Source: Gelidibacter maritimus
GTDB lineage: Bacteria > Bacteroidota > Bacteroidia > Flavobacteriales > Flavobacteriaceae
Assembly: GCF_014062315.1 (NCBI RefSeq)
Contig: NZ_JACGLT010000005.1
Span: forward strand, 124,001 to 188,000
Length of the DNA: 64,000 bases
Direction of reading: 5' to 3'
In this document: one piece after another, positions 46,158-55,727 of the stretch
Position numbering within the stretch: the stretch's first letter is position 1
Layout of the letters: each line of letters opens with the position of its first letter
Translations under genes and position numbers: made by a program
Notes under the pieces: generated by a model
The model's input: only the letters and a program-made list of their open reading frames with translations
Database searches by the model: none
Told to the model about the DNA's origin: nothing

Positions 46158-47123
46158 TTGAATATTAAAAATTCGATCCTAAGCGTTGCACGAAAAACCA
46201 TTGACTTAGAGAGTTCTGCTATCTCCAACCTGGCCAATTTATTGACTGACGACTTCGCCGATGCCGTAGAGCTTATTTACAACTCGAAAGGAAGGGTCAT
46301 TATTACAGGTATAGGAAAAAGTGCCATTATTGCCAATAAAATTGTGGCCACGTTAAACTCCACCGGTACACCCGCTGTTTTTATGCATGCGGCAGATGCC
46401 ATCCATGGCGATTTAGGACTTGTCTTGGAGGATGATGTGGTTATTTGCATATCTAAAAGTGGGAATACACCAGAAATCAAGGTTTTAATCCCCTTATTGA
46501 AAAGTGCCAACAATAAAATGATTGCCATAACCGGGAACATCACATCTTATTTAGGCCAGCAAGCAGACTATGTTTTAAACACACACGTTGAGCAGGAAGC
46601 CTGTCCAAATAATCTAGCACCCACAACCAGTACCACTGCACAATTGGTAATAGGTGATGCTATTGCAATTTGCTTAGTGGAATTAAGAGGATTTTCTAGT
46701 AAGGATTTTGCCAAATACCATCCTGGCGGTGCCTTGGGCAAACGCTTGTATTTACGAGTGAGCGACCTATCATCAGTGAATGAAAAACCTCAAGTAGGTT
46801 TAGACACCAATGTAAAACAGGTCATTGTTGAAATATCCGAGAAGATGCTGGGGGTGACTGCGGTTGTTGAAGATGAAAAGATTATTGGCATCATTACAGA
46901 TGGCGATTTAAGACGAATGCTCACTAAAAGTGACGCCTTCATTCATTTAACCGCAAAAGACATCATGAGCGTCAACCCAAAACGAATTGATGAAAATGCC
47001 ATGGCGGTAGAAGCCTTGGAACTTATGGAAAACAATGAAATCACCCAGCTTCTGGTAGAAAATAAAGGCAAGTATGCTGGTGTAGTGCATCTGCATGATC
47101 TCATAAAAGAAGGAATTATCTAA
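46158..47123 (+). CDS. kdsD: Arabinose-5-phosphate isomerase KdsD/KpsF
   Basis: KdsD converts ribulose-5-phosphate to arabinose-5-phosphate, the first step of Kdo synthesis for lipopolysaccharide. The 321-residue protein has an N-terminal SIS domain (GIGKSAIIANKIVATLNSTG, HGDLG, ISKSGNTPE, and the HPGGALGKRL signature) and two C-terminal CBS domains (GIITDGDLRR). The start is TTG at 46158, the only one just ahead of the conserved N-terminus. tatC begins within its stop codon (TAATG), and lptB lies further downstream in the same run. Confidence 0.93.
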   Translation: MNIKNSILSVARKTIDLESSAISNLANLLTDDFADAVELIYNSKGRVIITGIGKSAIIANKIVATLNSTGTPAVFMHAADAIHGDLGLVLEDDVVICISKSGNTPEIKVLIPLLKSANNKMIAITGNITSYLGQQADYVLNTHVEQEACPNNLAPTTSTTAQLVIGDAIAICLVELRGFSSKDFAKYHPGGALGKRLYLRVSDLSSVNEKPQVGLDTNVKQVIVEISEKMLGVTAVVEDEKIIGIITDGDLRRMLTKSDAFIHLTAKDIMSVNPKRIDENAMAVEALELMENNEITQLLVENKGKYAGVVHLHDLIKEGII

Positions 47124-47959
47124 TGGCAAAATCAACTTCCAATGAGATGTCCTTTTTAGACCATCTCGAAGACTTACGCTGGCACCTCATCCGGATTACC
47201 TTAAGCATTGTTATTGCAGGCTCAGTGGCATTCATTTTTTCACGATGGATTTTTGATGTCATTATATTTGGTCCGAAAAGCATGGATTTCCCAACATACA
47301 AATATCTATGTAAGCTATCAACGTTTTTAAATATTGACTCTACGTTTTGTGCGGATGCATTTCCATTCACCATCCAAAGTAGAACCATGGGCGGTCAATT
47401 TTCTGCCGATATATGGACCTCAATTTTTGCTGGATTCATCATTGCTTTTCCGTATATCATTTATCAACTTTGGAGTTTTATAAGTCCGGGACTTTTGGAG
47501 AATGAACGTAAAAACTCCCGTGGCTTCATTGTCGTATCCTCTTTATTGTTTTTTCTGGGTGTCTTGTTTGGTTATTACGTCATTACACCACTCTCTATCA
47601 ACTTTTTGGGCACCTATTCCGTGAGCAGTGAAATTACAAACCAATTTGATATCAGTTCTTATATTAGCTTAGTACGCTCCTCCTCTATTGCGGCAGGTTT
47701 TGTATTTGAATTGCCCATCATCATCTATTTCCTTACCAAGGTTGGCCTCGTCACGCCACAGATACTTAAAAAGTACAGAAAATATGCTTTGGTTGGCGTA
47801 CTTATCATTTCAGCGGTTATCACACCTCCTGATGTGGCTAGTCAGGTGATCGTTGCCATTCCTATTTTAATTTTGTACCAAGTAAGCATCTATATTTCTG
47901 CCATTGTGGTAAGAAACCAAAAGCGACAAGAAAAACGAAAAAACAAGAAACATGTCTGA
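47123..47959 (+). CDS. tatC: Twin-arginine translocase subunit TatC
   Basis: TatC is the receptor for twin-arginine signal peptides in the inner membrane. The 278-residue protein starts MSFLDHLEDLRWHLIR after a short tail, the typical motif with the signal-binding Glu, and has six membrane helices. FELPIIIYFLTKVGLV is the conserved helix-4 segment. The periplasmic loop between helices 1 and 2 is expanded and holds two cysteines (YLCKLS, STFCAD), which could form a disulfide. No tatA/B is nearby. It overlaps the AhpD-like gene by eight bases. Confidence 0.95.
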   Translation: MAKSTSNEMSFLDHLEDLRWHLIRITLSIVIAGSVAFIFSRWIFDVIIFGPKSMDFPTYKYLCKLSTFLNIDSTFCADAFPFTIQSRTMGGQFSADIWTSIFAGFIIAFPYIIYQLWSFISPGLLENERKNSRGFIVVSSLLFFLGVLFGYYVITPLSINFLGTYSVSSEITNQFDISSYISLVRSSSIAAGFVFELPIIIYFLTKVGLVTPQILKKYRKYALVGVLIISAVITPPDVASQVIVAIPILILYQVSIYISAIVVRNQKRQEKRKNKKHV

Positions 47960-48302
47960 TATTGTAAAAGAGTTTAATGACTATCGCACCAAAATGAATG
48001 ATAAAATCTTGGGCGACGGCAATAATAAAATCATCAAGCGAATTTTCAATCTCGATACCAACGCCTATACAGAAGGCGCATTGGACGTCAAAACCAAAGA
48101 ACTTTTAGGGTTGGTGGCCTCTGCCGTGTTGCGTTGTGATGATTGTATTAAGTATCACTTAGAAACCAGCTACAAACAAGGTCTTTCCAAAGCAGAAATC
48201 AGCGAAGCGCTTGGCATTGCTACCTTAGTTGGTGGCACCATTGTGATTCCGCATCTCCGTAAGGCCTATGAGTTTTGGGAAGCTTTAGAAGCTCAAGGTT
48301 AA
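47952..48302 (+). CDS. AhpD-like carboxymuconolactone decarboxylase-family protein
   Basis: 116 residues in the alkylhydroperoxidase-D fold. The redox motif Cys62-x2-Cys65-x3-His69 (RCDDCIKYH) is intact, so a thiol peroxidase-like or thiol-relay function is likely; the family also has members with other activities. The start overlaps the end of tatC by eight bases, implying translational coupling. lptB follows after 74 bases. Why it sits in this envelope cluster is unknown. Confidence 0.85.
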   Translation: MSDIVKEFNDYRTKMNDKILGDGNNKIIKRIFNLDTNAYTEGALDVKTKELLGLVASAVLRCDDCIKYHLETSYKQGLSKAEISEALGIATLVGGTIVIPHLRKAYEFWEALEAQG

Positions 48303-48376
48303 AATTTTTATAAAAATAAATTGTATAATTAGGTGTCCTCTAAGATTTTACTATTTTTAGACTTACAATTAAAATT

Positions 48377-49117
48377 ATGAAGTTAAGCGCAACAAATTTA
48401 ATGAAGTCCTACGGTGGGCGACAAGTGGTCAAAAATGTTTCTTTGGAAGTCAACCAGGGAGAGATTGTAGGTTTGCTCGGCCCGAATGGTGCTGGTAAAA
48501 CGACCTCTTTTTATATGATTGTTGGTTTAATCAAGCCCAATGGAGGCAAAATCTTTTTGGACAATATGGAAATCACAAAATTTCCTATGTACAAACGAGC
48601 CCAACACGGGATTGGTTACTTGGCACAAGAAGCTTCCGTTTTTAGAAAGTTGAGCATTGAAGACAATATTTTAAGCGTATTGCAAATGACAAAACTCTCC
48701 AAAAAGGAGCAACTTGAGAAAATGGAGTCGCTGATTGACGAATTTGGATTGGGACACATCCGGAAAAGTAGAGGCGATTTGCTATCCGGTGGTGAACGGC
48801 GCCGAACCGAAATTGCGCGTGCCTTAGCTACCAACCCTAACTTTATTTTATTGGACGAACCCTTTGCCGGTGTGGATCCAGTGGCGGTAGAAGACATTCA
48901 GCGGATTGTGGCCCAATTGACCAAAAAGAATATTGGTATTTTAATCACCGATCATAACGTACAAGAAACACTCGCCATTACAGACCGAACCTATTTGATG
49001 TTTGAAGGTAATATTCTTAAAGCTGGGGTGCCTGAAGAATTAGCTGCCGATGAAATGGTACGAAAAGTATATTTAGGCCAGAACTTCGAATTGCGTAAGA
49101 AAAAGATTCTTTTTTAA
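48377..49117 (+). CDS. lptB: LPS export ABC transporter ATPase LptB
   Basis: LptB powers the Lpt bridge that carries LPS from the inner to the outer membrane. The 246-residue ATPase has Walker A GPNGAGKT (35-42), the Q-loop GYLAQEASVFRKLSIEDN segment, the ABC signature LLSGGERRR, Walker B FILLDEPFAGVDP and the DHNVQETL switch with His. The EASVFRKLS and DHNVQETLAI segments distinguish LptB from other ATPases. kdsD upstream adds Kdo synthesis to the same cluster. The permease genes lptF/G are not in the window. Confidence 0.95.
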   Translation: MKLSATNLMKSYGGRQVVKNVSLEVNQGEIVGLLGPNGAGKTTSFYMIVGLIKPNGGKIFLDNMEITKFPMYKRAQHGIGYLAQEASVFRKLSIEDNILSVLQMTKLSKKEQLEKMESLIDEFGLGHIRKSRGDLLSGGERRRTEIARALATNPNFILLDEPFAGVDPVAVEDIQRIVAQLTKKNIGILITDHNVQETLAITDRTYLMFEGNILKAGVPEELAADEMVRKVYLGQNFELRKKKILF

Positions 49118-49226
49118 CACTTGAAGTTCTCTTTATTGGATTTTGCCACTTGAATTTTGGTAGGTATTAAAAACTGGTTTTGCTTAGGACATTCATGATA
49201 TTTTCCACTAACAATCCGTGTAACCA

Positions 49227-50102
49227 TCACTTCTTCAATAAACCTATCAGCATCTTTATCCCATTAAAAACCAACAAGGCTACGAATCCAAAAATGACAC
49301 CCACAATAAATTCTCGAAGAAGCGATGGCCAATTTTCTAAAAAGTGATGGAAGAAATCTAAATTATGTACAAAAATCCCACCGGCCACAAGCAATAAGGC
49401 AATCGTACCAATAACACCCAAACTCCGTATTACCCACGGCAAGGCATTGACAAGGAAATGACCAAAGAAGTCGGAGATGCTTTTATCTTTGTCGTTGAAA
49501 TTTATCAGGCTGTAACCAAAATCGTCCATTCTGACAATAAGTGCCACAATGCCATATACCCCAACTGTTGCAATAAGTGCTACAATGGAGACCACCAAAA
49601 TCTGATTTAAAAGCGGAAGCCCCATAACAGTACCCAAGGCAATGATGACAATTTCTACGGATAAAATAAAGTCGGTTATAATGGCCGATTTGATCTTAGA
49701 TTTCTCAAGTTCCACAATCTCCTGGGAACTCATACCTCCTTTCTCTTCAACAGTTGAAGGTTTATGGTGCGGCACCAAATATTCATACACCTTCTCCGCA
49801 CCTTCGTATGCTAAATAAATTCCGCCTAATACCAATATGACTGTGACTGCAACAGGGAAAAATGCACTTAATAAAAAAGCTACCGGTAGAATAATAAGTT
49901 TGTTTATAAATGAGCCTTTGGTAATGGCCCATAATACAGGAATTTCTCGTGAAGCGACAAATCCGGATGCCTTTTCAGCATTTACTGCCAAATCATCACC
50001 AAGAATACCAGCTGTTTTTCTGGTGGAAATTTTAGCCATAGAAGCCACATCATCCATTAAAACGCCAATATCATCTAAAAGTGCAAAAAAACCAGATCCC
50101 AT
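49227..50102 (-). CDS. DUF808/YedI-family membrane protein
   Basis: 291 residues; starts GSGFFALLDDIGVLMDDVAS and continues KISTRKTAGILGDDLAVNAEKASG, the diagnostic N-terminus of DUF808 (YedI). About six membrane helices follow. The family is widespread and has no established function. The gene is 59 bases downstream of pssA on the same strand, so it may be co-transcribed with phospholipid synthesis. Its 3' end faces lptB. Confidence 0.87.
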   Translation of the reverse strand: MGSGFFALLDDIGVLMDDVASMAKISTRKTAGILGDDLAVNAEKASGFVASREIPVLWAITKGSFINKLIILPVAFLLSAFFPVAVTVILVLGGIYLAYEGAEKVYEYLVPHHKPSTVEEKGGMSSQEIVELEKSKIKSAIITDFILSVEIVIIALGTVMGLPLLNQILVVSIVALIATVGVYGIVALIVRMDDFGYSLINFNDKDKSISDFFGHFLVNALPWVIRSLGVIGTIALLLVAGGIFVHNLDFFHHFLENWPSLLREFIVGVIFGFVALLVFNGIKMLIGLLKK

Positions 50103-50161
50103 TTGTATTGAAAATTTTAGTTATAGCGATTTACTATTGATTAGTGTAAAAAAGACGGTTT

Positions 50162-50923
50162 TTATGTAGTTAGCGATTTTGAAAACAATGACAGTAAAAC
50201 ATAAAATATAATGATCAGCGGTATGGCCAGGAACTTAAAAAGAACGATAAATATGATGCTCATTATGATGAAAATATACCGGACGCCATTGGATTTAAAA
50301 CTCCAATCCTTAAACTTCAAGGCAAACAGATTTATTCCAGAGTTCAGCAAATAACAACTTAAAATTGTAACACCAATTAAGAACCACGGATTCAAGATGA
50401 TGGTATTTATGGTGTCATTATTTTGAAACTCCATGATAAGCGGTAATGAAATAATCATAAGCGCATTTGCAGGCGTTGGCAACCCCTTAAAAGCGGCCTG
50501 CTGCTCAATGTCAAGATTAAATGTTGCCAACCGATAGGCAGAAGCCAAGGTGATGAAAAACCCAATAAAAGCCCAAGGTGAATAATGGTGCAGACCTTCA
50601 AATATATTTGAGGCGTCCCAAAGTGTCTCATCATTTTCTATCACCGGATGACCAATGGCCCAATTCAGTAACTTAAACATTACAATACCTGGTACCAAAC
50701 CACTGGTGACCATATCCGCTAAAGAGTCCAATTGTAGCCCCAATTCGCTCTGAACATCTAGTTTCCTTGCCACTAGGCCATCAAAGAAATCAAAAAATAT
50801 TCCAAGAAACATAAATAAAGCTGCAGCCACAAAATGGTTTTGCACAGCTAATACAACCGCAATGCTACCTGAAAACAAATTGAGTAGCGTTATGATATTT
50901 GGTAGGTGTCTTTTTATGGCCAT
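50162..50923 (-). CDS. pssA: CDP-diacylglycerol-serine O-phosphatidyltransferase
   Basis: PssA makes phosphatidylserine, the precursor of phosphatidylethanolamine. The 253-residue membrane enzyme carries the CDP-alcohol phosphatidyltransferase motif DG-x2-AR-x8-G-x3-D-x3-D at residues 48-70 (D48, G49, A52, R53, G62, D66, D70), all residues present. It begins MAIKRHLPNIITLLNLFSGS and has about eight membrane helices. The next gene is the DUF808 protein. No decarboxylase (psd) gene lies nearby in the window. Confidence 0.93.
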   Translation of the reverse strand: MAIKRHLPNIITLLNLFSGSIAVVLAVQNHFVAAALFMFLGIFFDFFDGLVARKLDVQSELGLQLDSLADMVTSGLVPGIVMFKLLNWAIGHPVIENDETLWDASNIFEGLHHYSPWAFIGFFITLASAYRLATFNLDIEQQAAFKGLPTPANALMIISLPLIMEFQNNDTINTIILNPWFLIGVTILSCYLLNSGINLFALKFKDWSFKSNGVRYIFIIMSIIFIVLFKFLAIPLIIIFYVLLSLFSKSLTT

Positions 50924-51236
50924 GAGATAAGTTTGTGTAAAAATAACAAACTATTTTTATAAGAATATGCTCATAAGCGAATATTGAAAACTTAAATGCT
51001 GAAAATTTGGGCATCATCGGAGACATGACCCTCGGGTATCAACATTGATTGTTAGGATGTCATAAAAATTCAATGCGCCAAATCGTTGAGAAACACAATA
51101 TCTACAAAAATATTTAGTTTAAATAAAAGAAGTTACTATGCAAATTCGTACTTAATTGTCGAAGTTCTAAACTTGAGATCCCACCAAAAAACCGAATTAA
51201 TTCAACTTTTTGTGCATCTTTGTAAAAATTTTGCGA
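50924..51236. other. Divergent intergenic region before the PorV/PorQ-like gene
   Basis: 313 bases between divergent pssA and the barrel gene. CATCTTTG at 51213-51220 differs by one base from the -7 consensus and lies 17 bases before the favoured TTG start. No other signal is seen. Confidence 0.4.
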
Positions 51237-52307
51237 TTGAAAACGAATTTAGTTGTTGCGCTCTTCCTGTCGACTCTGCTTGCCTACGGTCAAAGTACCC
51301 GTAAATACTCCAATGAGTTCATGAATATTGGGGTTGACGCTGCTGCTTTAGGAATGAGCAATGCCGTGGTATCGCAATCTTCAGATGTGAATTCAGGCTA
51401 TTGGAATCCCGCGGGATTGGTTGAGCTTGAAGACAATCAAATTGCTTTAATGCACTCCAGTTATTTTGCCAACATAGCCAATTATAATTATGCCGCTTTT
51501 GCAATGCCTCTTGATGATAGAAGTGCGGTTGGAATATCATTGATCCGCTTTGGTGTGGATGACATTTTAGACACGACACAGTTAATTGATGCACAGGGAA
51601 ATATTAATTATGATCGCGTCAGCTTGTTTTCAGCGGCTGATTATGGATTGACGTTTTCATACGCTCGTAAAATCCCTTTAGATGGGTTTAGCTATGGGGT
51701 CAATGCAAAAGTCATCCGCAGGATTATTGGCGATTTTGCTTCTTCCTGGGGGTTTGGATTGGATTTAGGCATTCAATTCCAATCACAGAACAATTGGAAA
51801 TTCGGATTGATGGCTCGGGATATTACGACCACGTTTAACGCGTGGACTTTTGACAAGGACAAACTGGCGGACATTCAAGATGCTGTAGAAGGTCAAAATC
51901 AAGACGTCCCAGAATCCACTGAATTAACCATCCCAAAATTACAATTGGGGCTGTCAAAAAAGTTTATTTTCCATTATGACTATTCCTTGGTAACTGCGTT
52001 GGATCTCAATGTCCGATTTGAGCAAAACAATGATGTTATCTCTACTTCTTTTGCAAGTGTTACACCATCCTTGGGTTTTGAATTTGGCTATACTGATGTA
52101 GTATTCTTAAGAGCTGGCGTTGGTAATTTCCAAAATGAACTCCAACTTGACAATTCTGAAAACCTCACCTTTCAACCTAATTTTGGCGTCGGATTTAAAT
52201 ATCGAGGCATACAGATAGATTATGCCTTTACAGATATTGGCGATCAAAGCGCTGCTCTGTATTCGAACGTGTTTTCCTTAAAATTGGATTTCAGTATTTT
52301 CAGGTAA
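51237..52307 (+). CDS. PorV/PorQ-family outer membrane protein
   Basis: 356 residues from the TTG at 51237, which gives a clean signal peptide (KTNLVVALFLSTLLAYGQ); a longer frame begins at 51210 without a signal. The mature protein starts RKYSNEFMNIGVDAAALGMSNA and has DVNSGYWNPAGLV, the FadL/PorV-type motif, followed by amphipathic strands ending in FSLKLDFSIF. PorV helps T9SS cargo reach the surface; PorQ-like relatives have related roles. Which of these it is cannot be settled by eye. It is a single gene. Confidence 0.8.
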   Translation: MKTNLVVALFLSTLLAYGQSTRKYSNEFMNIGVDAAALGMSNAVVSQSSDVNSGYWNPAGLVELEDNQIALMHSSYFANIANYNYAAFAMPLDDRSAVGISLIRFGVDDILDTTQLIDAQGNINYDRVSLFSAADYGLTFSYARKIPLDGFSYGVNAKVIRRIIGDFASSWGFGLDLGIQFQSQNNWKFGLMARDITTTFNAWTFDKDKLADIQDAVEGQNQDVPESTELTIPKLQLGLSKKFIFHYDYSLVTALDLNVRFEQNNDVISTSFASVTPSLGFEFGYTDVVFLRAGVGNFQNELQLDNSENLTFQPNFGVGFKYRGIQIDYAFTDIGDQSAALYSNVFSLKLDFSIFR

Positions 52308-52345
52308 ATGAGGTTTCCAGTCTTCACTGCATTGCGAAAGGGCAA

Positions 52346-52449
52346 GCTTGTTTCGGCTTTATCTTTCAGGTTTGGGTCATTTACACCTTCTTATTGGATA
52401 CTGAGTACTGAACACTGAATACTGAATCCTGAAATGTCTCTTGATCTTG
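52346..52449. repeat. Direct repeat, copy 1, in intergenic repeat block
   Basis: A 59-bp segment (52346-52404, starting GCTTGTTTCGGCTTT) recurs with two mismatches at 52807-52865. It is followed by short GAACACTGAATACTGAA text and then ACTGAATCCTGAAATGTCTC at 52421, which also recurs at 52931. The block lies in a 794-base gene-free gap between the PorV-like gene and lnt. Confidence 0.9.
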
Positions 52450-52737
52450 ACATCTTGGTTCTTAGTTCTTAATTTTTGTTTCTTGTTCCCCACCTCCGCC
52501 TCACTGTGAACGGGAAGGCTTGTTTCAAGTTTTCGGCAATAACTACCAGCCTTCGCAAATACATTACATATAGACGTTATTGAAGTTGCTTGTTCCATAA
52601 TTCCATTGATTATTACAAATCATTCATCCAACTTGGTTCATCCGTCCCTAATAACTTCTCACGATCATATTTCAACAACCCACTCATACCTAAAAAGTAA
52701 CGTTCGGGCAGGTCGTTAATCGTTAATCATTAGTTAG

Positions 52738-52960
52738 CTTCGATTTCAACTTCAATTTCGATTTCGATTTCGATTTCCCGCCTTCGTAAAAACTACGGAC
52801 GGACAGGCTTGTTTCGGCTTTCTCTTTCAGGTTTGGGTCATTTACACCTTCTTATTGAATACTGAATAATGAATAATGAACTCTGAATACTGAATCTTGA
52901 ACTCTGAATCGTGAACTCTGAATACTGAATACTGAATCCTGAAAATGTCTCTTGATCTTG
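52738..52960. repeat. Hexamer array, CCCGCCTTCG module and expanded direct repeat, copy 2
   Basis: From 52738 a TTCGAT/TTCAAC hexamer array (about seven copies) runs into CCCGCCTTCGTAAAAACTA (52777-52795), exact reverse complement of 41567-41585. Then the 59-bp direct repeat (52807-52865) is followed by an 'ACTGAATAATGAATAATGAA' and 'TGAACTCTGAATACTGAAT' array of about 65 bp, longer than in copy 1, before the shared ACTGAATCCTGAA ending (52931-52960). The difference in length suggests slippage of the short repeat between the two copies. Confidence 0.85.
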
Positions 52961-53101
52961 GCGTCTTGACTCCTGATTCTTGACTCATTATTCTTTATTC
53001 CATTCTCTCAATTCTATTTCCTATTTTCCTACCCTATATTCTTTCGTCTTTGTTATAAGCACAAACTACTTATTTATTAAATTTGTTCGTAAATTTCCCC
53101 A

Positions 53102-54691
53102 ATGAAAAATTTCCTTTTAGCCATACTCTCAGGGTTACTTTTAGCCTTTGCTTGGCCCACCTACGGTTTTCCAGTGCTACTTTTTATAGGCTTTGTGCCA
53201 ATATTACTGGTGGAGCGTCATGTTCGACTTTCGACTTTCAAATGGAAAAAATTATCCGTTTTTGGGTTTAGTTACCTCAGTTTTGTCATCTGGAATTTCA
53301 TCACCACCAATTGGCTTCAATATGCCGATGAATTTGGCGCCAGTTTTGCTGTTTTAGTAAATTCTATGCTTATGGCAATCCTTATGGTCATTTATCATAG
53401 CATTGCCAAACGTGCCACGGTCAACATCAGTCTTTTATTTTTAATGTGTTTATGGATGGCTTTTGAAAAGCTGCATTTAGGATGGGATTTTTCCTGGCCA
53501 TGGCTGAATTTAGGAAATGGGTTTTCAGAATATTTCACTTGGATCCAATGGTATGAATACACTGGGACTTTTGGTGGTACGCTATGGGTTTGGCTTGTGA
53601 ATATCTTGATTTATAAATTGGCTGTAAAATATCACCTTCAAAAATCCATTAAAAGCGTTAAATCAGACGGTCTTATTATTTTAGCGCTTATCATATTACC
53701 TATTATAATCTCCTTAACCATCTATCACACCTATAAGATTGAAGGTGAACAGATGAATGTTATTGCGCTACAACCCAATATTGATCCGTATTCCGAAAAA
53801 TACAATGTGTCCAACGAGGAAATTGCCGATATGTTGCTGAAATTGACCGATACTGAAATCAATGCAGAAACAGATCTTGTGGTTGCTCCGGAAACGGTAT
53901 TTGCTGACAATGTTAAAATCACGCAGTTGGAAAATGCTTATTTTAAAAGAAAACTGGATGTCTATCTTTCCCAACACCCCAATATAAATATTTTAACAGG
54001 GATTTCATTTATCAATTTTATCACGGATAAATCACTGGTCAAAAAACAATCCAATTACCACAAAAACGGATTTTGGTATGACGATTATAATTCGGCCATG
54101 ATGCTCAATGGGGGTGACGATGTACAGCTTTATCACAAATCGAAATTGGTGGTTGGTGTAGAAACGCTGCCTTATCAAACCATTATAAAACCCTTAATTG
54201 GTGATTTTATGATTGATTTGGGTGGGACTTTGGCCATGAAAACAACCCAAGAAGAGCGCACTGCGTTTACAACATCCAATCCACAACTAAAGGTTGCTCC
54301 AATTATCTGTTATGAATCAGTTTACGGGGAATTTGTAACTGGGTACATTAGAAATGGAGCCTCGGTTTTAGCCATTATCACCAACGATGCCTGGTGGGGC
54401 GAAACACAGGGTCATAAGCAACATTTAAGTTACGCAAGACTTCGCGCCATAGAAACCCGAAGGGATATTGTAAGAAGTGCCAATACAGGTATTTCTGCAT
54501 TGATCAATGCTAAGGGGGACATTACTTCGTCATTAGCCTATAATACCCAAGGAGCCTTGTCAGGTACCGTCACCACCAACGAAGAAACAACTTTTTACGT
54601 TTGGGCTGGCGATTATATTGCGAGGATTGCAATATTCATTGCACTTTTCGTGTTTTTGATTACCATGTTCAGGAAAAGTAGAGTGTCCTAG
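53102..54691 (+). CDS. lnt: Apolipoprotein N-acyltransferase
   Basis: Lnt adds the third acyl chain to the N-terminal cysteine of lipoproteins. The 529-residue protein has an N-terminal set of membrane helices and a C-terminal nitrilase-like domain with catalytic Glu264 (VVAPETVF), Lys346 (YHKSKLVVG) and Cys403 (IICYESVYG). WPWLNLGN in the membrane part is also typical. The many lipoproteins in the window would be its substrates. It is a single gene; no terminator is obvious in the 250-base gap downstream. Confidence 0.95.
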   Translation: MKNFLLAILSGLLLAFAWPTYGFPVLLFIGFVPILLVERHVRLSTFKWKKLSVFGFSYLSFVIWNFITTNWLQYADEFGASFAVLVNSMLMAILMVIYHSIAKRATVNISLLFLMCLWMAFEKLHLGWDFSWPWLNLGNGFSEYFTWIQWYEYTGTFGGTLWVWLVNILIYKLAVKYHLQKSIKSVKSDGLIILALIILPIIISLTIYHTYKIEGEQMNVIALQPNIDPYSEKYNVSNEEIADMLLKLTDTEINAETDLVVAPETVFADNVKITQLENAYFKRKLDVYLSQHPNINILTGISFINFITDKSLVKKQSNYHKNGFWYDDYNSAMMLNGGDDVQLYHKSKLVVGVETLPYQTIIKPLIGDFMIDLGGTLAMKTTQEERTAFTTSNPQLKVAPIICYESVYGEFVTGYIRNGASVLAIITNDAWWGETQGHKQHLSYARLRAIETRRDIVRSANTGISALINAKGDITSSLAYNTQGALSGTVTTNEETTFYVWAGDYIARIAIFIALFVFLITMFRKSRVS

Positions 54692-54882
54692 TTTTGATAT
54701 AAATTTGTGACCAAGCTCAAGACTTCTTCCGAATTTGATCTAAACTTACGGACGGCATCCATTAATCAATTAACAGCCAAACAATTAAAATCATATCGCA
54801 TACAGAGCATCTGACCATCAACTGGAATCCTTTAAACACTATATGATTTAGGGTGTTTTTGAAAAAAAATGATACGAATGAT

Positions 54883-54913
54883 TTTGCTATCCTATAAATA
54901 GCAGTTAATTTTG
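54883..54913 (+). promoter_or_regulatory. Bacteroidota-type promoter of the azurin gene
   Basis: TTTG (54883-54886), a spacer of exactly 19 bases, and TAATTTTG (54906-54913) match the flavobacterial TTTG-N19-TAnnTTTG consensus at every defined position. The predicted leader is about 24 nt before the ATG. Confidence 0.85.
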
Positions 54914-54942
54914 CAATAAATAAATTTAAATTCTAAATAACA

Positions 54943-55449
54943 ATGAAAAAGTTAATCTTAGTATTTTTAGTAGCCTTAGCATTTAGCTGTGGCGACAAGA
55001 AAAAAGAAACACCTGCAGCTACAACGACAACTGATACAAAAGTTGAGAAAAAAGCACCTGCTGAAGATCCAAATGTGGCCGTTTTGACCATAGAGGGTAA
55101 TGACCAAATGCAATTTAACAAAAAAGAACTTAAAGTTAAAGCAGGTCAAAAAGTAAAACTTACTTTAAAGCACGTAGGTAAAATGGATATACAAGTTATG
55201 GGTCATAACTGGGCTTTACTAACCCAAGATGCTGATGTGGCTACTGTTGGAAATGCTGCTGCTTTGGCCAAGGACAACGATTATATCCCTGCTGATATGA
55301 CCGACAAGTTTATTGTCCATACAAAAATGATTGGTGGTGGAGAAACTACTACTATTGAATTTGACGCTCCTGCTCCAGGAACCTACACGTATATGTGTAC
55401 ATTCCCAGGGCACTACGCTTTGATGCAAGGTAAACTTATCGTGGAATAA
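54943..55449 (+). CDS. Azurin-type blue copper lipoprotein
   Basis: A single-electron carrier of the periplasm or outer membrane. 168 residues: lipoprotein signal with Cys16 (LAFSCGDKKK), a low-complexity Thr/Lys/Glu linker to about residue 42, then the cupredoxin domain. Copper ligands His88 (MGHNWAL), Cys152 and His157 (MCTFPGHYALM) and axial Met161 are all in place. The neighbouring nrf operon is far away, so its redox partner is open. It has an ideal promoter and its own terminator. Confidence 0.93.
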   Translation: MKKLILVFLVALAFSCGDKKKETPAATTTTDTKVEKKAPAEDPNVAVLTIEGNDQMQFNKKELKVKAGQKVKLTLKHVGKMDIQVMGHNWALLTQDADVATVGNAAALAKDNDYIPADMTDKFIVHTKMIGGGETTTIEFDAPAPGTYTYMCTFPGHYALMQGKLIVE

Positions 55450-55540
55450 TTAAGCACGATTTTTTAGGAATCAAGTAGTGCACTTGAAGTTCTAAAAAAA
55501 GAATGAAAACTAAAGTGTCTTTAAAGGCCTTTATTTTAAA

Positions 55541-55571
55541 AAAGCTGCAAACTTATTGCAGCTTTTTTTTT
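55541..55571 (+). terminator. Intrinsic terminator after the azurin gene
   Basis: AAAGCTGCAA (55541-55550) with TTGCAGCTTT (55556-55565), a perfect 10-bp stem with a 5-nt loop and a run of nine T from 55563. Confidence 0.92.
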
Positions 55572-55727
55572 ATTTTTAGTTTTGCTTTTCTATTCTTGCA
55601 AGGTCTGAATGATTTAGGAACAATTGCTAAAAATGCAACTATTACTAACCACCTTCACATTTTAAAATATTTGATATTTGACTATTTTAACAATACATTT
55701 ACAACTCTTTAAAACCGTATAAAAATA

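Noticed and set aside
55503-55712. A 69-codon frame between the azurin and ftsE genes
   Set aside because: It runs through the azurin terminator hairpin and its T-run, so it is not a gene.
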